Source: Enemella evansiae
Lineage (GTDB): Bacteria; Actinomycetota; Actinomycetes; Propionibacteriales; Propionibacteriaceae
NCBI RefSeq assembly: GCF_002250705.1
Contig: NZ_NMVP01000036.1
Location: forward strand, 1 to 64,000
Direction: 5' to 3'
DNA: 64,000 nucleotides
In this document: positions 1-7,658 of the stretch, piece by piece
Layout of the letters: each line of letters opens with the position of its first letter
Numbering within the stretch: position 1 is the first letter of the stretch
Made by a program: the position numbers and the translations under genes
Notes under the pieces: model-generated
Database searches by the model: none
Told to the model about the DNA's origin: nothing
The model's input: the letters and a program-made list of their open reading frames with translations, nothing else

Positions 1-300
1 CCGGGTGGTCTTATCGGGCCGGTTGACCTCGATCACCTCGATCCCGGCCGCCAGCAGATGCACCGTCAACCCGGCCCCATACGAACCGGTCGACTCGACC
101 CCGATCGCGGTGATCGGTCCGTGGCCGGCGACCCAGTCCACCAACGCGGCATAACCCGCGCGGGAGACCGGGAACTCCCGATCAGCCAACAACACCCCGG
201 TCTCGGTGAGCACGACCGCGTGATGGGTGCGTTGATGAGTATCGACCCCGGCCACCACCGGGGTCGGGTCTTGAGGCGTGGCATGGTTGGTGGTCATCAT
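1..300 (-). CDS. IS110-family transposase, N-terminal 100 residues
   Basis: A DEDD-type (RuvC-like) recombinase of the IS110 family, which moves the element through an RNA-guided recombination. The visible protein starts MMTTNHATPQDPT and then shows GVDTHQRTHHAVVL, the usual first acidic motif of the family, followed by a second motif in IGVESTGSYGAGL and the EVIEVNRPDKT segment. These are the hallmark blocks of the RuvC-like domain. The reading frame is open to the left edge, so the C-terminal serine-containing Tnp domain is not seen. Two ATGs are available at the start (300 and 297). Only an N-terminal fragment is present because of the window edge; there is no internal damage. Confidence 0.9.
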   Translation of the reverse strand, partial: MMTTNHATPQDPTPVVAGVDTHQRTHHAVVLTETGVLLADREFPVSRAGYAALVDWVAGHGPITAIGVESTGSYGAGLTVHLLAAGIEVIEVNRPDKTTR

Positions 301-570
301 GGGTGATGTCTCCCTCTACAACTGGATCGAGGGATGACCTCCCAGGCCGGGCGGACACCACAGTGATGAGACACCGATCAAGGTCCTATCAAGTCACACC
401 CGCCCGGTCTGGCCATCCAAACCGAAAGAGGGGCCCGGCGGGCCGGCCGTCGACAAGTCGCGTTCAAGGCACCCAACCAACAGCGCCAGTGTCGAGATCG
501 GTCAAACGAACAACCCAGACCCCAAAGACATCATCCCCAAGGCCACCGGACCCCCACCACCATCCTCACT
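301..570 (-). ncRNA. Predicted bridge RNA region of the IS110 element
   Basis: This is non-coding leader between the inferred element end and the transposase start. IS110 elements encode a bridge RNA here, with a target-binding loop first and a donor-binding loop second. Read on the minus strand, it contains ATCTCGACAC (498 to 489), identical in sense to the DNA just outside the element (580 to 571), as a left target guide should be. Further 3' it contains TCACTGTG (366 to 359), complementary to CACAGTGA across the junction (573 to 566), as a right donor guide could be. The order fits. RNA ends and folding were not computed, so the assignment is inference. Confidence 0.5.
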
Positions 571-637
571 GTGTCGAGATGAGCTGACCCGAGCTGAGCT
601 GTCACGCCGGTTGAGCGAGCGCCAGCGAGTCGAAGCC
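571..637. repeat. Composite repeat remnant flanking the IS110 end
   Basis: Bases 571-583 are the terminal part of the dispersed REP-like repeat described at 8480, 23968 and 41155. Bases 609-637 match, in reverse orientation and with one mismatch, the first unit of the second repeat family at 7566-7594. The element has therefore landed in a repeat-rich intergenic patch. Confidence 0.7.
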
Positions 638-690
638 AGGTTCCCGCAGAGCCCACCCAGCGCCATCCTCTTCCCTTGCCGGCCGTTCCC

Positions 691-760
691 CACTCTGCGG
701 CTCAACTGTCACTCTGCGGACCGCATGCAAGCCGCGGAGTGAGAGTTAAGCCGCGAAGTG
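691..760. repeat. Cruciform-capable inverted repeat built from twin 10-mers
   Basis: The left arm (691-719) carries CACTCTGCGG twice, starting at 691 and 710. The right arm (732-760) carries the complementary CCGCGGAGTG and CCGCGAAGTG, starting at 732 and 751. Arms of 29 bp pair with few mismatches around a 12-base loop. The rest of 584-899 between the IS110 element and the helicase start holds only the short repeat remnant at 609-637 and no convincing gene. Confidence 0.75.
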
Positions 761-899
761 GAGTGATCCCCGATCAGGCCTGGCCCCCGGCCACCCGGCG
801 CCCGAATAACCGGCATTGTGCATCGAGAGGATCGCGGACCCCTGTCCGCGAGGCGAGTTCCGGAGAACAACAGCGAGTGGCCGCCCGGAGGTACAGACT

Positions 900-3800
900 G
901 TGGCCATGCAGGCACCCCGCGCCGCTGCTGAGAAGCAGCAGATCCTGCAGTTCTGGTGGATGCTGGAGCTGTTCAGCCCTCAAAAGTTGCCCAAGCCGAC
1001 CTCCCGAGCGTCCGGGCCACGGGATCCACGAGTCATCGAGTGGCGGCCCGAGGATCCGCTGCCCTGGGACGCCCTTCGACCTCCTACGCCGCGGGGCAAG
1101 ACCCGCAGAGTGTGGCGACACACCGTCTACCTGGGCGTGTACACGCTGGAAGACACGTATGACCGGCTGCATCGGATGTTCGCCGTCGATCCCGATGCTT
1201 ACGACGAGAGACCCGGCGGTCAGAGCGCATGCGCCGCGCTGTTGGTGGACCATCAGGGGCGTTATGTCCCGCAATCTGCCGTGTTGTCATCCGCTCTCTG
1301 GGCAGTGGGCCGCATCGACGATCCCGGGCACCACGACCCGCGGTGGGCCGAGGGATTCCCAGCAGCCGGGACGGCGCTCATTGAGGCGGTCGACAAGCTC
1401 GAGGGTGCTCGCCGCGAGGAGGCAGAGACCGAGAAACCTCCGCGCCAAGACTCCGAATCCATTCTCAGACTCGTCCAGATCGCACGTACCGCGGCCGGCA
1501 TCAGTTCCGAAGACGTTCTCGCGACAAACCGGGTCATCATCCAGTCCGTAGCCGTCTCCGCCGATAGATCGGAAGACGGTGCGGACAACGACTTCTTGAA
1601 CAGCTTCTTCCTGGACGACCTCGCGCTGGCACGCGACGCTGTCGGCGACGGGCAGCCGATCGGGGCAGCGTTGACTGCATATCTGACCGCCGATGCAGAC
1701 ATCGACATGAGGCTCCGGATCGACGTGATCGAGCGGCCCGACGTTGTCGACGCTGGCACCAATCCAGGACGGACTCCCTATGGCCGCTGGCCATCGAACC
1801 CTGAGCACGCGTTGGCGCTCAGCCAACAGTTCGCAGTCAATCAAGCCCTCCACGATCTGGCACCGACCAGCGGCATGCTGGGTGTGAACGGGCCACCGGG
1901 TACCGGAAAGACCACCATGTTGCGCGACATCTTGGCCGGCAACGTGGTCGAACGAGCTCGTCACCTATCCCGCTTGAAGGACCCACGGGACGCGTTCACC
2001 TCCGTCACCCACAAGTGGGACTCGGACGGTCACGGTCGGTTCGTTCGTCAACTCAAACCGGAGCTGACCGGTTTCGAAATGGTCGTCGCCTCCGCCAACA
2101 ACGCCGCGGTCGAGAACGTCACCGCAGAGATCCCCTCCGAACATGCGATCCACCAGAACTGGCGAGGGAGCGCTGACTACTTCGCCAGCATCGCCACCGG
2201 GATACTGAAGGAGGCCCCCAGGGACGACACCGAAGAGTCCGTGCCGTCGCCTGAGGCGTGGGGCCTCGTCGCCGCGAAACTGGGAAACAAGCTCAACCGG
2301 GCATCCTTCCGGTCGTCGTTCTGGTTCGACAACGCCGGCCCCTCGACTGGTGAGACAGCAGACGCGGGCAGTCAGCGAATGCAGTCCTGGTTGAACCAGC
2401 AGCTCCACGACTCACATCCCCACAAGACCTGGGATCAGGCGAAGGCCGAATTCTCACGCGCCGAGAGACGCGTAGCAGCCCTGGTCGCCGAGCGTCGAGA
2501 AGCTGCCGACCGCCTCAGCGCGCTCCCGAAGTGCCTACTCAGAGAGCATCAGCTCGCGGCGGAACTGGGCACTGCGCACCGCGATCTGCAACAAGCGAAA
2601 TCGGATGTCAACTACCACCAGCTGATTGAGGCCGACGCGCTCACCAGACGTCACGAGGCCCTGGGCAGATACGATCGTGAGTTGGCTGCCAAACCCGGTG
2701 TGCTGGAAGCGATCTTCACACTGGGGCGAGCCAACCGTGAGTGGCGTCAGAGACTGACTCCCCTGGCCGACGAACTCGCTGTGGCCGAGCGGACGCAACT
2801 CGAGATCGCGACGTACGGGACAGGCCTGCGGGAACGCGTGCACCAACTAGCGGGCTCAGCACACCGACTGGATGATGAGCTGTCCCGGACCCGAATTTCG
2901 TTGTCCGAGCTGAGAAGCACGTGCGCAGCAGACCGGCAGCGGTTGGCTGCCGGCTATCCCGACGAGAGCTGGGTCGGTGACCGACGCGAGCTTCATGCCC
3001 CATGGCTCGACCCGGAGCTGGACGCCGCACGGTCAGATCTCTTCCTGGCCGCGCTTCAACTCCACCAAGATTTCTTCGCCAGCGCCGCAAAGGACATGCT
3101 CAATGGTCTGCGTGGAGCGATCGAGGTGGTTGCTGGGCGCTATCCGCACAATCTGGCACCCGAGGCGCTGAGAGCCGCCTGGCAGCTCTTCTTCCTGGTG
3201 GTTCCACTCGTCTCGACCACCTTCGCGTCGGTCGGCCGGATGTTCGGCCAACTGGGGCCCGAAACGATCGGCTGGTTGTTGATCGACGAAGCCGGACAAG
3301 CGCCTCCACAGTACGCCGTCGGCGCGATATGGCGCGCCAAACGGTGCGTCGTGGTGGGTGACCCACTTCAGTTGCAGCCGGTGGTGACGATCCCCCAGAA
3401 GGTCGAACGCGACATCGCAGCGGCGTACCGGATCTCCTCGACTTGGCTCCCCCCACTGGCCTCGGTTCAGACACTGGCCGATCGTATTGCTCCGTACGGG
3501 ACCTATCTTGAGCAGGGCGAGGACCCTGTGTGGGTGAGCGCCCCGCTGAAGGTTCACCGTCGCTGCGATGACCCGATGTTCACGCTCTGCAACAAGATCG
3601 CCTACAACAACATCATGGTGAACGGCGTCCAGCGACCGGCTGTCGACCCGAACGAGCTGGATCGGTTCGCTCTCGATCGCCCCGAATCGCTCGCCGCCAG
3701 TTACTGGGCTGACAGCGCTGCGGAGACATCCGGCACCCATCTTCAAGAGAATCAGATCGAGCGCCTGCAGCGCGGCCTCGACTACCTGCGAGATCACGAC

Positions 3801-4127
3801 GTCGATCCGTCCCAGGTTATTGCTATCTCACCCTTCCGGGCAGTCGCGGATCGCCTGGCATCTCTGAAGTCCGAGTATCCGGGTCTACGTGCAGGCACCA
3901 TTCACACCGCGCAGGGACGGGAGGCACCGGTCGTGTTTCTCGTCCTCGGTGGTGACCCCGACAGTCCGGGCGCCAAGGCGTGGGCTGCGTCGACGGTGAA
4001 CCTCGTCAACGTTGCCGCCAGCAGGGCGCAGCGTCGGCTCTATGTGATCGGCGATCATGAATCATGGACCCGGCACAACTACTTCCGTCAGCTTGGCGCA
4101 GCCCTGCCTGTTCGTCCCCGAAGCTGA
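900..4127 (+). CDS. Superfamily 1 (Upf1/DNA2-like) helicase-type ATPase with coiled-coil insert
   Basis: A 1,075-residue ATP-dependent helicase of the AAA_11/AAA_12 (SF1, Upf1-like) kind. Walker A GPPGTGKTT lies at residues 331-339. A helix-rich, probably coiled-coil segment follows at about 515-665. Motif II DEAGQ is at 796-800, motif III GDPLQLQPV at about 821, motif V-like HTAQGREAPVV at about 1002 and motif VI VAASRAQRRLYVIGD near the end. The first ~300 residues match no domain I know. GTG at 900 is chosen because GGAGG lies 8 bases upstream; ATG at 906 is the alternative. No nuclease domain or adjacent methylase was seen. Its base composition looks less extreme than its neighbours', and it sits beside an IS110 element, which suggests acquisition. 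A defence or repair role is possible but unproven. Confidence 0.85.
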   Translation: MAMQAPRAAAEKQQILQFWWMLELFSPQKLPKPTSRASGPRDPRVIEWRPEDPLPWDALRPPTPRGKTRRVWRHTVYLGVYTLEDTYDRLHRMFAVDPDAYDERPGGQSACAALLVDHQGRYVPQSAVLSSALWAVGRIDDPGHHDPRWAEGFPAAGTALIEAVDKLEGARREEAETEKPPRQDSESILRLVQIARTAAGISSEDVLATNRVIIQSVAVSADRSEDGADNDFLNSFFLDDLALARDAVGDGQPIGAALTAYLTADADIDMRLRIDVIERPDVVDAGTNPGRTPYGRWPSNPEHALALSQQFAVNQALHDLAPTSGMLGVNGPPGTGKTTMLRDILAGNVVERARHLSRLKDPRDAFTSVTHKWDSDGHGRFVRQLKPELTGFEMVVASANNAAVENVTAEIPSEHAIHQNWRGSADYFASIATGILKEAPRDDTEESVPSPEAWGLVAAKLGNKLNRASFRSSFWFDNAGPSTGETADAGSQRMQSWLNQQLHDSHPHKTWDQAKAEFSRAERRVAALVAERREAADRLSALPKCLLREHQLAAELGTAHRDLQQAKSDVNYHQLIEADALTRRHEALGRYDRELAAKPGVLEAIFTLGRANREWRQRLTPLADELAVAERTQLEIATYGTGLRERVHQLAGSAHRLDDELSRTRISLSELRSTCAADRQRLAAGYPDESWVGDRRELHAPWLDPELDAARSDLFLAALQLHQDFFASAAKDMLNGLRGAIEVVAGRYPHNLAPEALRAAWQLFFLVVPLVSTTFASVGRMFGQLGPETIGWLLIDEAGQAPPQYAVGAIWRAKRCVVVGDPLQLQPVVTIPQKVERDIAAAYRISSTWLPPLASVQTLADRIAPYGTYLEQGEDPVWVSAPLKVHRRCDDPMFTLCNKIAYNNIMVNGVQRPAVDPNELDRFALDRPESLAASYWADSAAETSGTHLQENQIERLQRGLDYLRDHDVDPSQVIAISPFRAVADRLASLKSEYPGLRAGTIHTAQGREAPVVFLVLGGDPDSPGAKAWAASTVNLVNVAASRAQRRLYVIGDHESWTRHNYFRQLGAALPVRPRS

Positions 4128-4144
4128 CTGGCAGACTCAGCGGC

Positions 4145-5170
4145 ATGGATCACGAGATCGACTACGCGCCGGGGCGTACCGGCAGCGAGCAGGTGCTCTT
4201 CGCCCACGATGGCAACCTGGGCCGGATGCTGCTGAACCGCCCGAAGGCGATCAACTCGCTGACCGCCGAGATGTGCGTCGCGATGCTGGACCAGCTGGAG
4301 CGCTGGGCCGAGGACCCGGCGATCAAGGCGGTGTCGATCCAGGGCGCCGGGGAGCGCGGGCTCTGCGCCGGTGGGGATGTGAAGGCGCTGCGGCAGGCCC
4401 TGGTGGATGATCCGAAGTCCACCGCGCCCGTCGAATTCTGGGAGGCGGAGTACCGGCTCAACCAGTTGATCGCCGAATACCCCAAGCCCTACATCGCGAT
4501 CATGGACGGCATCGTGATGGGCGGCGGCATGGGGGTGTCCACCCACGGCAGCATCCGGCTGGTCACCGAGCGGACCAAGGTGGCGATGCCGGAGACCATC
4601 ATCGGCTTCTTCCCCGATGTCGGTGTGCTGCACTCGCTGGCCCGCGTACCGGATGAGTTCGGCACCTTCCTGGCGCTGACCGGCAGCACCATCGGCCCCG
4701 GTGACACGTTGGCCGCCGGCCTGGCGGACCACCTGATCGCCCAGGACGACATCGACGCCCACCTGGCGGCGGTGGCCGCGGGGGGCGTGCTGCCGCCGTT
4801 CCCGCCGAACCCCGAACCGGAATCCTTCGGCGCCGCCTGGATCGCCGAATCCTTCACCGGGGACGACGCGGCCGCGATCCTGAAGCGGCTGCAGAAGCAC
4901 TCCGATCCGGCGGCGCAGCAGGCGGCCGAGCAGATCGAGGCCCGCTCGCCGTTCTCGGTCGCGGTCACGCTGGCCGCGCTGCGCCGGGCGGCGGACCTGT
5001 CGCTGCCCGAGGTGCTCGCCCAGGATCTCAAGCTGGCAACGCATTTCGCCGGCGATCCGGATTTCAGCGAGGGAGTACGCGCCCAGCTCGTCGACCGCGG
5101 CGACAAGCCGAAGTGGCGGCACAAGTCGCTGGCGAAGGTCGACGCCGACGAGGTCGCGGCCCTGTTCTGA
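4145..5170 (+). CDS. Enoyl-CoA hydratase/isomerase family, 3-hydroxyisobutyryl-CoA hydrolase-like
   Basis: A 341-residue crotonase-fold protein of the ECH_2 type, the usual length for 3-hydroxyisobutyryl-CoA hydrolases of valine breakdown. It shows LNRPKAINSL, the oxyanion-hole loop GLCAGGDVKAL, the glycine-rich DGIVMGGGMGVS, and MPETIIGFFPDVG with the Glu and Asp typical of the hydrolase subgroup. The start ATG at 4145 is 17 bases after the helicase stop and matches the usual N-terminus; an in-frame ATG at 4064 would overlap the helicase. The arr gene overlaps its stop as TGATG, so the two are probably co-translated. A plain enoyl-CoA hydratase is less likely given the PET-x-G-FFPDVG motif. 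Confidence 0.85.
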   Translation: MDHEIDYAPGRTGSEQVLFAHDGNLGRMLLNRPKAINSLTAEMCVAMLDQLERWAEDPAIKAVSIQGAGERGLCAGGDVKALRQALVDDPKSTAPVEFWEAEYRLNQLIAEYPKPYIAIMDGIVMGGGMGVSTHGSIRLVTERTKVAMPETIIGFFPDVGVLHSLARVPDEFGTFLALTGSTIGPGDTLAAGLADHLIAQDDIDAHLAAVAAGGVLPPFPPNPEPESFGAAWIAESFTGDDAAAILKRLQKHSDPAAQQAAEQIEARSPFSVAVTLAALRRAADLSLPEVLAQDLKLATHFAGDPDFSEGVRAQLVDRGDKPKWRHKSLAKVDADEVAALF

Positions 5171-5595
5171 TGCACCAACCCGTTCCGTTCGAGGTCTTCC
5201 AGCCCGGTGTCTTCCTGCACGGCACCAGGACCGAGTTCGCACCCGGTGACCTGCTGGCGCCCGGGCACGAATCGAATTTCGAGACCGGCCGGAAACTGCA
5301 CCACGTCTATTTCACCGAAACCCTCGATTCGGCGGTCTGGGGCGCCGAGCTGGCCCGCGGCGACGGGCCCGGGCGGATCTACGTCGTCGAACCGACCGGG
5401 GCGTACCACGACGACCCGAACGTCACCGACAAACGATTTCCGGGCAATCCGACCCGCTCCTTCCGCAGCACCGAACCGGTCCGCGTGATCCGCGAACTGG
5501 ACGACTGGGCGGGACACAGCGCGGACCAGATCCAGGCGATGCGGGACGGCCTGCAGGCCCTCGAGGACGCCGGGGAGAACGTGATCCTCGACTGA
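5170..5595 (+). CDS. arr: NAD+-rifampin ADP-ribosyltransferase (Arr)
   Basis: A 141-residue Arr enzyme, which transfers ADP-ribose from NAD+ to the C23 hydroxyl of rifamycins and inactivates them in the cytosol. Length and sequence match the Arr family: VFLHGT (His17), HHVYFT (Tyr47) and YHDDPNVTDKRFPGNP (Asp82). These align, all shifted by two, with His19, Tyr49 and Asp84 of the mycobacterial enzyme, so the catalytic set is complete. The ATG overlaps the stop of the preceding hydratase gene (TGATG), which places arr second in a two-gene unit. Such chromosomal arr genes are common in environmental actinobacteria. Whether the strain is rifampicin resistant cannot be told from sequence alone. 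Confidence 0.95.
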   Translation: MHQPVPFEVFQPGVFLHGTRTEFAPGDLLAPGHESNFETGRKLHHVYFTETLDSAVWGAELARGDGPGRIYVVEPTGAYHDDPNVTDKRFPGNPTRSFRSTEPVRVIRELDDWAGHSADQIQAMRDGLQALEDAGENVILD

Positions 5596-5604
5596 GGTGC
5601 CGGC

Positions 5605-6486
5605 TCAGCGCCGCACCAGCTCGTCGATGAAAGCCGCCACCTGATCCGGCTGCTCCTCGGCCATGAAATGGCCGGCCGCGATCGGTTGATAGGTCGCCCC
5701 GGGCGCCCAGGCCTGCCACAGACTCAGCGCGTCGAACCCGAGCTGCGCTCCCCAGTCCTGGGACAGCACGCCGACCGGCATCGCGAGCTGCCGGCCAGCG
5801 GCACGATCGGCCCGGTCCTGCGCCAGATCGATGGTCGCGGTCGCCCGGTAGTCCGCGACGATCGACGGCACCGCGGCCGCGGAACTGTCGATGTAGTGGC
5901 GGCGTACCTCGGGCGGGAAGGTCGTCCCGCTCGGATCCCAGGCGTTCAGGAAGGAGGCGAAGAAGTCCTCGGCGACCGCGGTGATCATCCGCTCCGGCAA
6001 CCCCGGTGGCTGCGCCATCAGATAGAGGTGCCAGGCCACTGTCGCGTCGACCCCGTGCAGCACGTCCCAGGTGTCCATCGTCGGCAGCACGTCCAGGATT
6101 CCGAGGTGGGTAACGGTTTCCGGATGATCGAGGGCAGCCCGTACGCCGACCAGCGCGCCGCGATCGTGGCCGATCAGCGCGAACCGGTCGGCACCCAGGG
6201 CGGCCGCGGCGGCGACGATGTCGCGGGCCATCGTGCGCTTGGAGTAGGCGTCGGGGGCGGCCGCCTCCGGCTTGTCGCTGGCACCGTAGCCGCGCAGGTC
6301 GGGCACGATCACCCGGTACCGGTCGGCGAGCTGCCGGGCGACGGTACGCCACATCAGCTTGGTCTGCGGGAAACCGTGGAGCAGCACGAGCGCCGGCCCG
6401 CTGCCGCCGACGGCGACGTCGAGGCTGATCCCGTCGGCACCGGGAAGCCGATGCTGTTCGAAACCGTCGATGGTCAAGGTGGGCAT
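5605..6486 (-). CDS. Alpha/beta hydrolase, haloacetate dehalogenase / epoxide hydrolase-like
   Basis: A 293-residue soluble alpha/beta hydrolase with an aspartate nucleophile. The oxyanion motif LLHGFPQT lies near residue 36, the nucleophile elbow GHDRGA has Asp108, a lid segment AWHLYLMAQPPGLPE follows, and the catalytic His is in AGHFMAEEQPDQV near the C-terminus. These are shared by haloacetate dehalogenases and soluble epoxide hydrolases. The second active-site arginine of fluoroacetate dehalogenases, four residues after the nucleophile, is replaced by Leu112, so carboxylate-specific defluorination is doubtful. It follows the TetR gene by 36 bp on the same strand, so it is probably the regulator's target. 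Its natural substrate is unknown. Confidence 0.8.
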   Translation of the reverse strand: MPTLTIDGFEQHRLPGADGISLDVAVGGSGPALVLLHGFPQTKLMWRTVARQLADRYRVIVPDLRGYGASDKPEAAAPDAYSKRTMARDIVAAAAALGADRFALIGHDRGALVGVRAALDHPETVTHLGILDVLPTMDTWDVLHGVDATVAWHLYLMAQPPGLPERMITAVAEDFFASFLNAWDPSGTTFPPEVRRHYIDSSAAAVPSIVADYRATATIDLAQDRADRAAGRQLAMPVGVLSQDWGAQLGFDALSLWQAWAPGATYQPIAAGHFMAEEQPDQVAAFIDELVRR

Positions 6487-6522
6487 GGTCCGCCTTTCAA
6501 TGGGGGTTGGGATTGCGGGCGT

Positions 6523-7182
6523 TCAGGAGAAGATCGCGCGCGCCGGTGGTTCGCTGCCGGCGCCGGTGCGCAGCGCCGGGATCAGGATGGTGTCGACCAG
6601 GTGGGCGAGATAGTCCGCATCGGTGGGCAACCCGTTGAGCCGGCGGAGCAGCAGCACCGACCCGGCCACCTCCTCATAGGCGAACGGGTCGGTGTCCACC
6701 GGCAGCTCACCGCGGTCGATCGCGGCCCGCAGCACCGCCGCGGGGAGTTTGGCCCCGGTCGGGCCCGTGCTCTCCTCGATGTGGCGGCACAGCTCGGGAT
6801 CGTCGAGTCCGGCCTGCAGCAGCATCAGGCTCATCGCCCCGTCGGCGGCGCGCATCGTGGTGTCCAGGCGGGTGCACAGCGCGATCAGGTCACCGCGCAG
6901 CGATCCGGTGTCGATCAGGTCGCTCGGTCGGGCGGCGGCGTCGGCGACCGGCCCCGCCTTGACCGCTGCGACCACCATCTCGCGCTTGGTCTCCCAGCGG
7001 CGATAGAGGGTCGCCTTGGACGCCCGCGCCCGCCGGGCGACCTCCTCGAAGGTCAGGGCGTCGTAACCCACCTCGGCGAGCAGTGCCAGGACCGCAACCA
7101 GGATCTCGCGTTCCCGGCCGGCATCCCGGGGTCTCCCGGCGCGCGCGGTCGGCGTACTGGAATCATCATTACGAAACGGCAC
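6523..7182 (-). CDS. TetR-family transcriptional regulator
   Basis: A 219-residue repressor. The N-terminal helix-turn-helix (about residues 25-70) reads ILVAVLALLAEVGYDALTFE and then SKATLYRRWETKREMV, the standard TetR signature. The C-terminal part is the TetR_C_11-type ligand domain. The start is GTG at 7182; no upstream Shine-Dalgarno sequence is evident, so the mRNA may be leaderless. A perfect palindrome covers this start codon, which argues for autoregulation. The hydrolase gene follows 36 bp downstream in the same transcript, and a small zinc-ribbon gene diverges on the other side. The ligand is unknown. Confidence 0.9.
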   Translation of the reverse strand: MPFRNDDSSTPTARAGRPRDAGREREILVAVLALLAEVGYDALTFEEVARRARASKATLYRRWETKREMVVAAVKAGPVADAAARPSDLIDTGSLRGDLIALCTRLDTTMRAADGAMSLMLLQAGLDDPELCRHIEESTGPTGAKLPAAVLRAAIDRGELPVDTDPFAYEEVAGSVLLLRRLNGLPTDADYLAHLVDTILIPALRTGAGSEPPARAIFS

Positions 7183-7190
7183 GTTTCGTA
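7170..7190. promoter_or_regulatory. Palindromic operator over the TetR start codon
   Basis: The sequence TACGAAAC-GGCAC-GTTTCGTA is a perfect 8-bp inverted repeat with a 5-bp spacer. It covers the GTG start of the TetR gene (7182-7180) and lies 40 bp ahead of the divergent gene at 7230. TetR proteins bind such palindromes, so it is most likely the autoregulatory operator and may also affect the divergent gene. Confidence 0.75.
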
Positions 7191-7229
7191 CTCTAACAGA
7201 CCGGTCCCGCTCTGGAGTAGATTCGGCGA

Positions 7230-7559
7230 ATGGAACTCATCTGTCCGAAGTGCGGCGCACCGATGCGCCAGTACGAACGCAACGGGGTCGTCGTCGACCA
7301 GTGCACCGGATGCCGCGGCATCTTCCTCGACGCCGGGGAACTCGAACGGCTCACCCAGGCCGAGACGCAGTACTACCAGCAGGGCGGGTATGGCCGCGGT
7401 CCGGCGATGCCGCGCGGTCGCGGTGGCTGGGGGTCGGCCGACTCCCCCGGTTCACCCGGTTCGCCGAACCGCTACGGCTATGGCAACCGGGGCGGATACG
7501 GCAAGCACGGCGGGAAACAGAACCGCGGGCAGAGCTTCCTGCGTGGGCTTTTCGACTGA
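7230..7559 (+). CDS. TFIIB-type zinc-ribbon protein
   Basis: A 109-residue protein with one N-terminal zinc ribbon: CPKCGAPM at residues 5-12 and CTGCRGIFLDAGELERL at about 26-42, the zf-TFIIB arrangement with two CxxC knuckles. The remaining two thirds are rich in Gly, Tyr, Arg and Pro (YGRG, RGGWG, YGYGNRGGYGKHGG) and look disordered, which may suit nucleic-acid or protein binding. Proteins of this kind are widespread in actinobacteria without an established function. It is divergent from the TetR gene and probably monocistronic; repeats follow directly. Confidence 0.75.
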   Translation: MELICPKCGAPMRQYERNGVVVDQCTGCRGIFLDAGELERLTQAETQYYQQGGYGRGPAMPRGRGGWGSADSPGSPGSPNRYGYGNRGGYGKHGGKQNRGQSFLRGLFD

Positions 7560-7565
7560 GCGGGT

Positions 7566-7653
7566 GGCTTCGACTCGCTGGCGCTCGCTCAGCCAACGGA
7601 GGAACCTCGTTCCTCGCTCGCTCAGCCAACGTGGGGACCTCGCTCAGCCAACG
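7566..7653. repeat. Short direct repeats between the zinc-ribbon and SDR genes
   Basis: The core CTCGCTCAGCCAACG occurs three times (ending near 7598, 7631 and 7653), preceded by GGCTTCGACTCGCTGGCG at 7566-7583. The same unit appears inverted at 609-637. This is a dispersed intergenic repeat, not coding. Confidence 0.7.
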
Positions 7654-7658
7654 CTGGA

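Larger units (their letters stand above)
1..570 (-). mobile_element. IS110-family element, left-end part (runs off window)
   Basis: The element reads leftward and holds the transposase start plus about 270 bp of non-coding leader. The outer boundary is placed at 570/571 because bases 571-583 match the end of a dispersed repeat found intact elsewhere (for example at 8480-8492 in the opposite orientation). In those copies the repeat continues with different sequence exactly where the element begins. A long non-coding stretch ahead of the transposase is the layout known for IS110-type elements. The far end, and so any target-core duplication, is outside the window. The exact junction could be off by a few bases. 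Confidence 0.7.

Noticed and set aside
900..4127. Named antiphage defence system
   Set aside because: Helicase motifs alone do not define one, and no partner gene of a known system adjoins it.
5605..6486. Fluoroacetate dehalogenase
   Set aside because: The nucleophile motif fits, but the arginine four residues later is Leu112, so the specific name is not supported.
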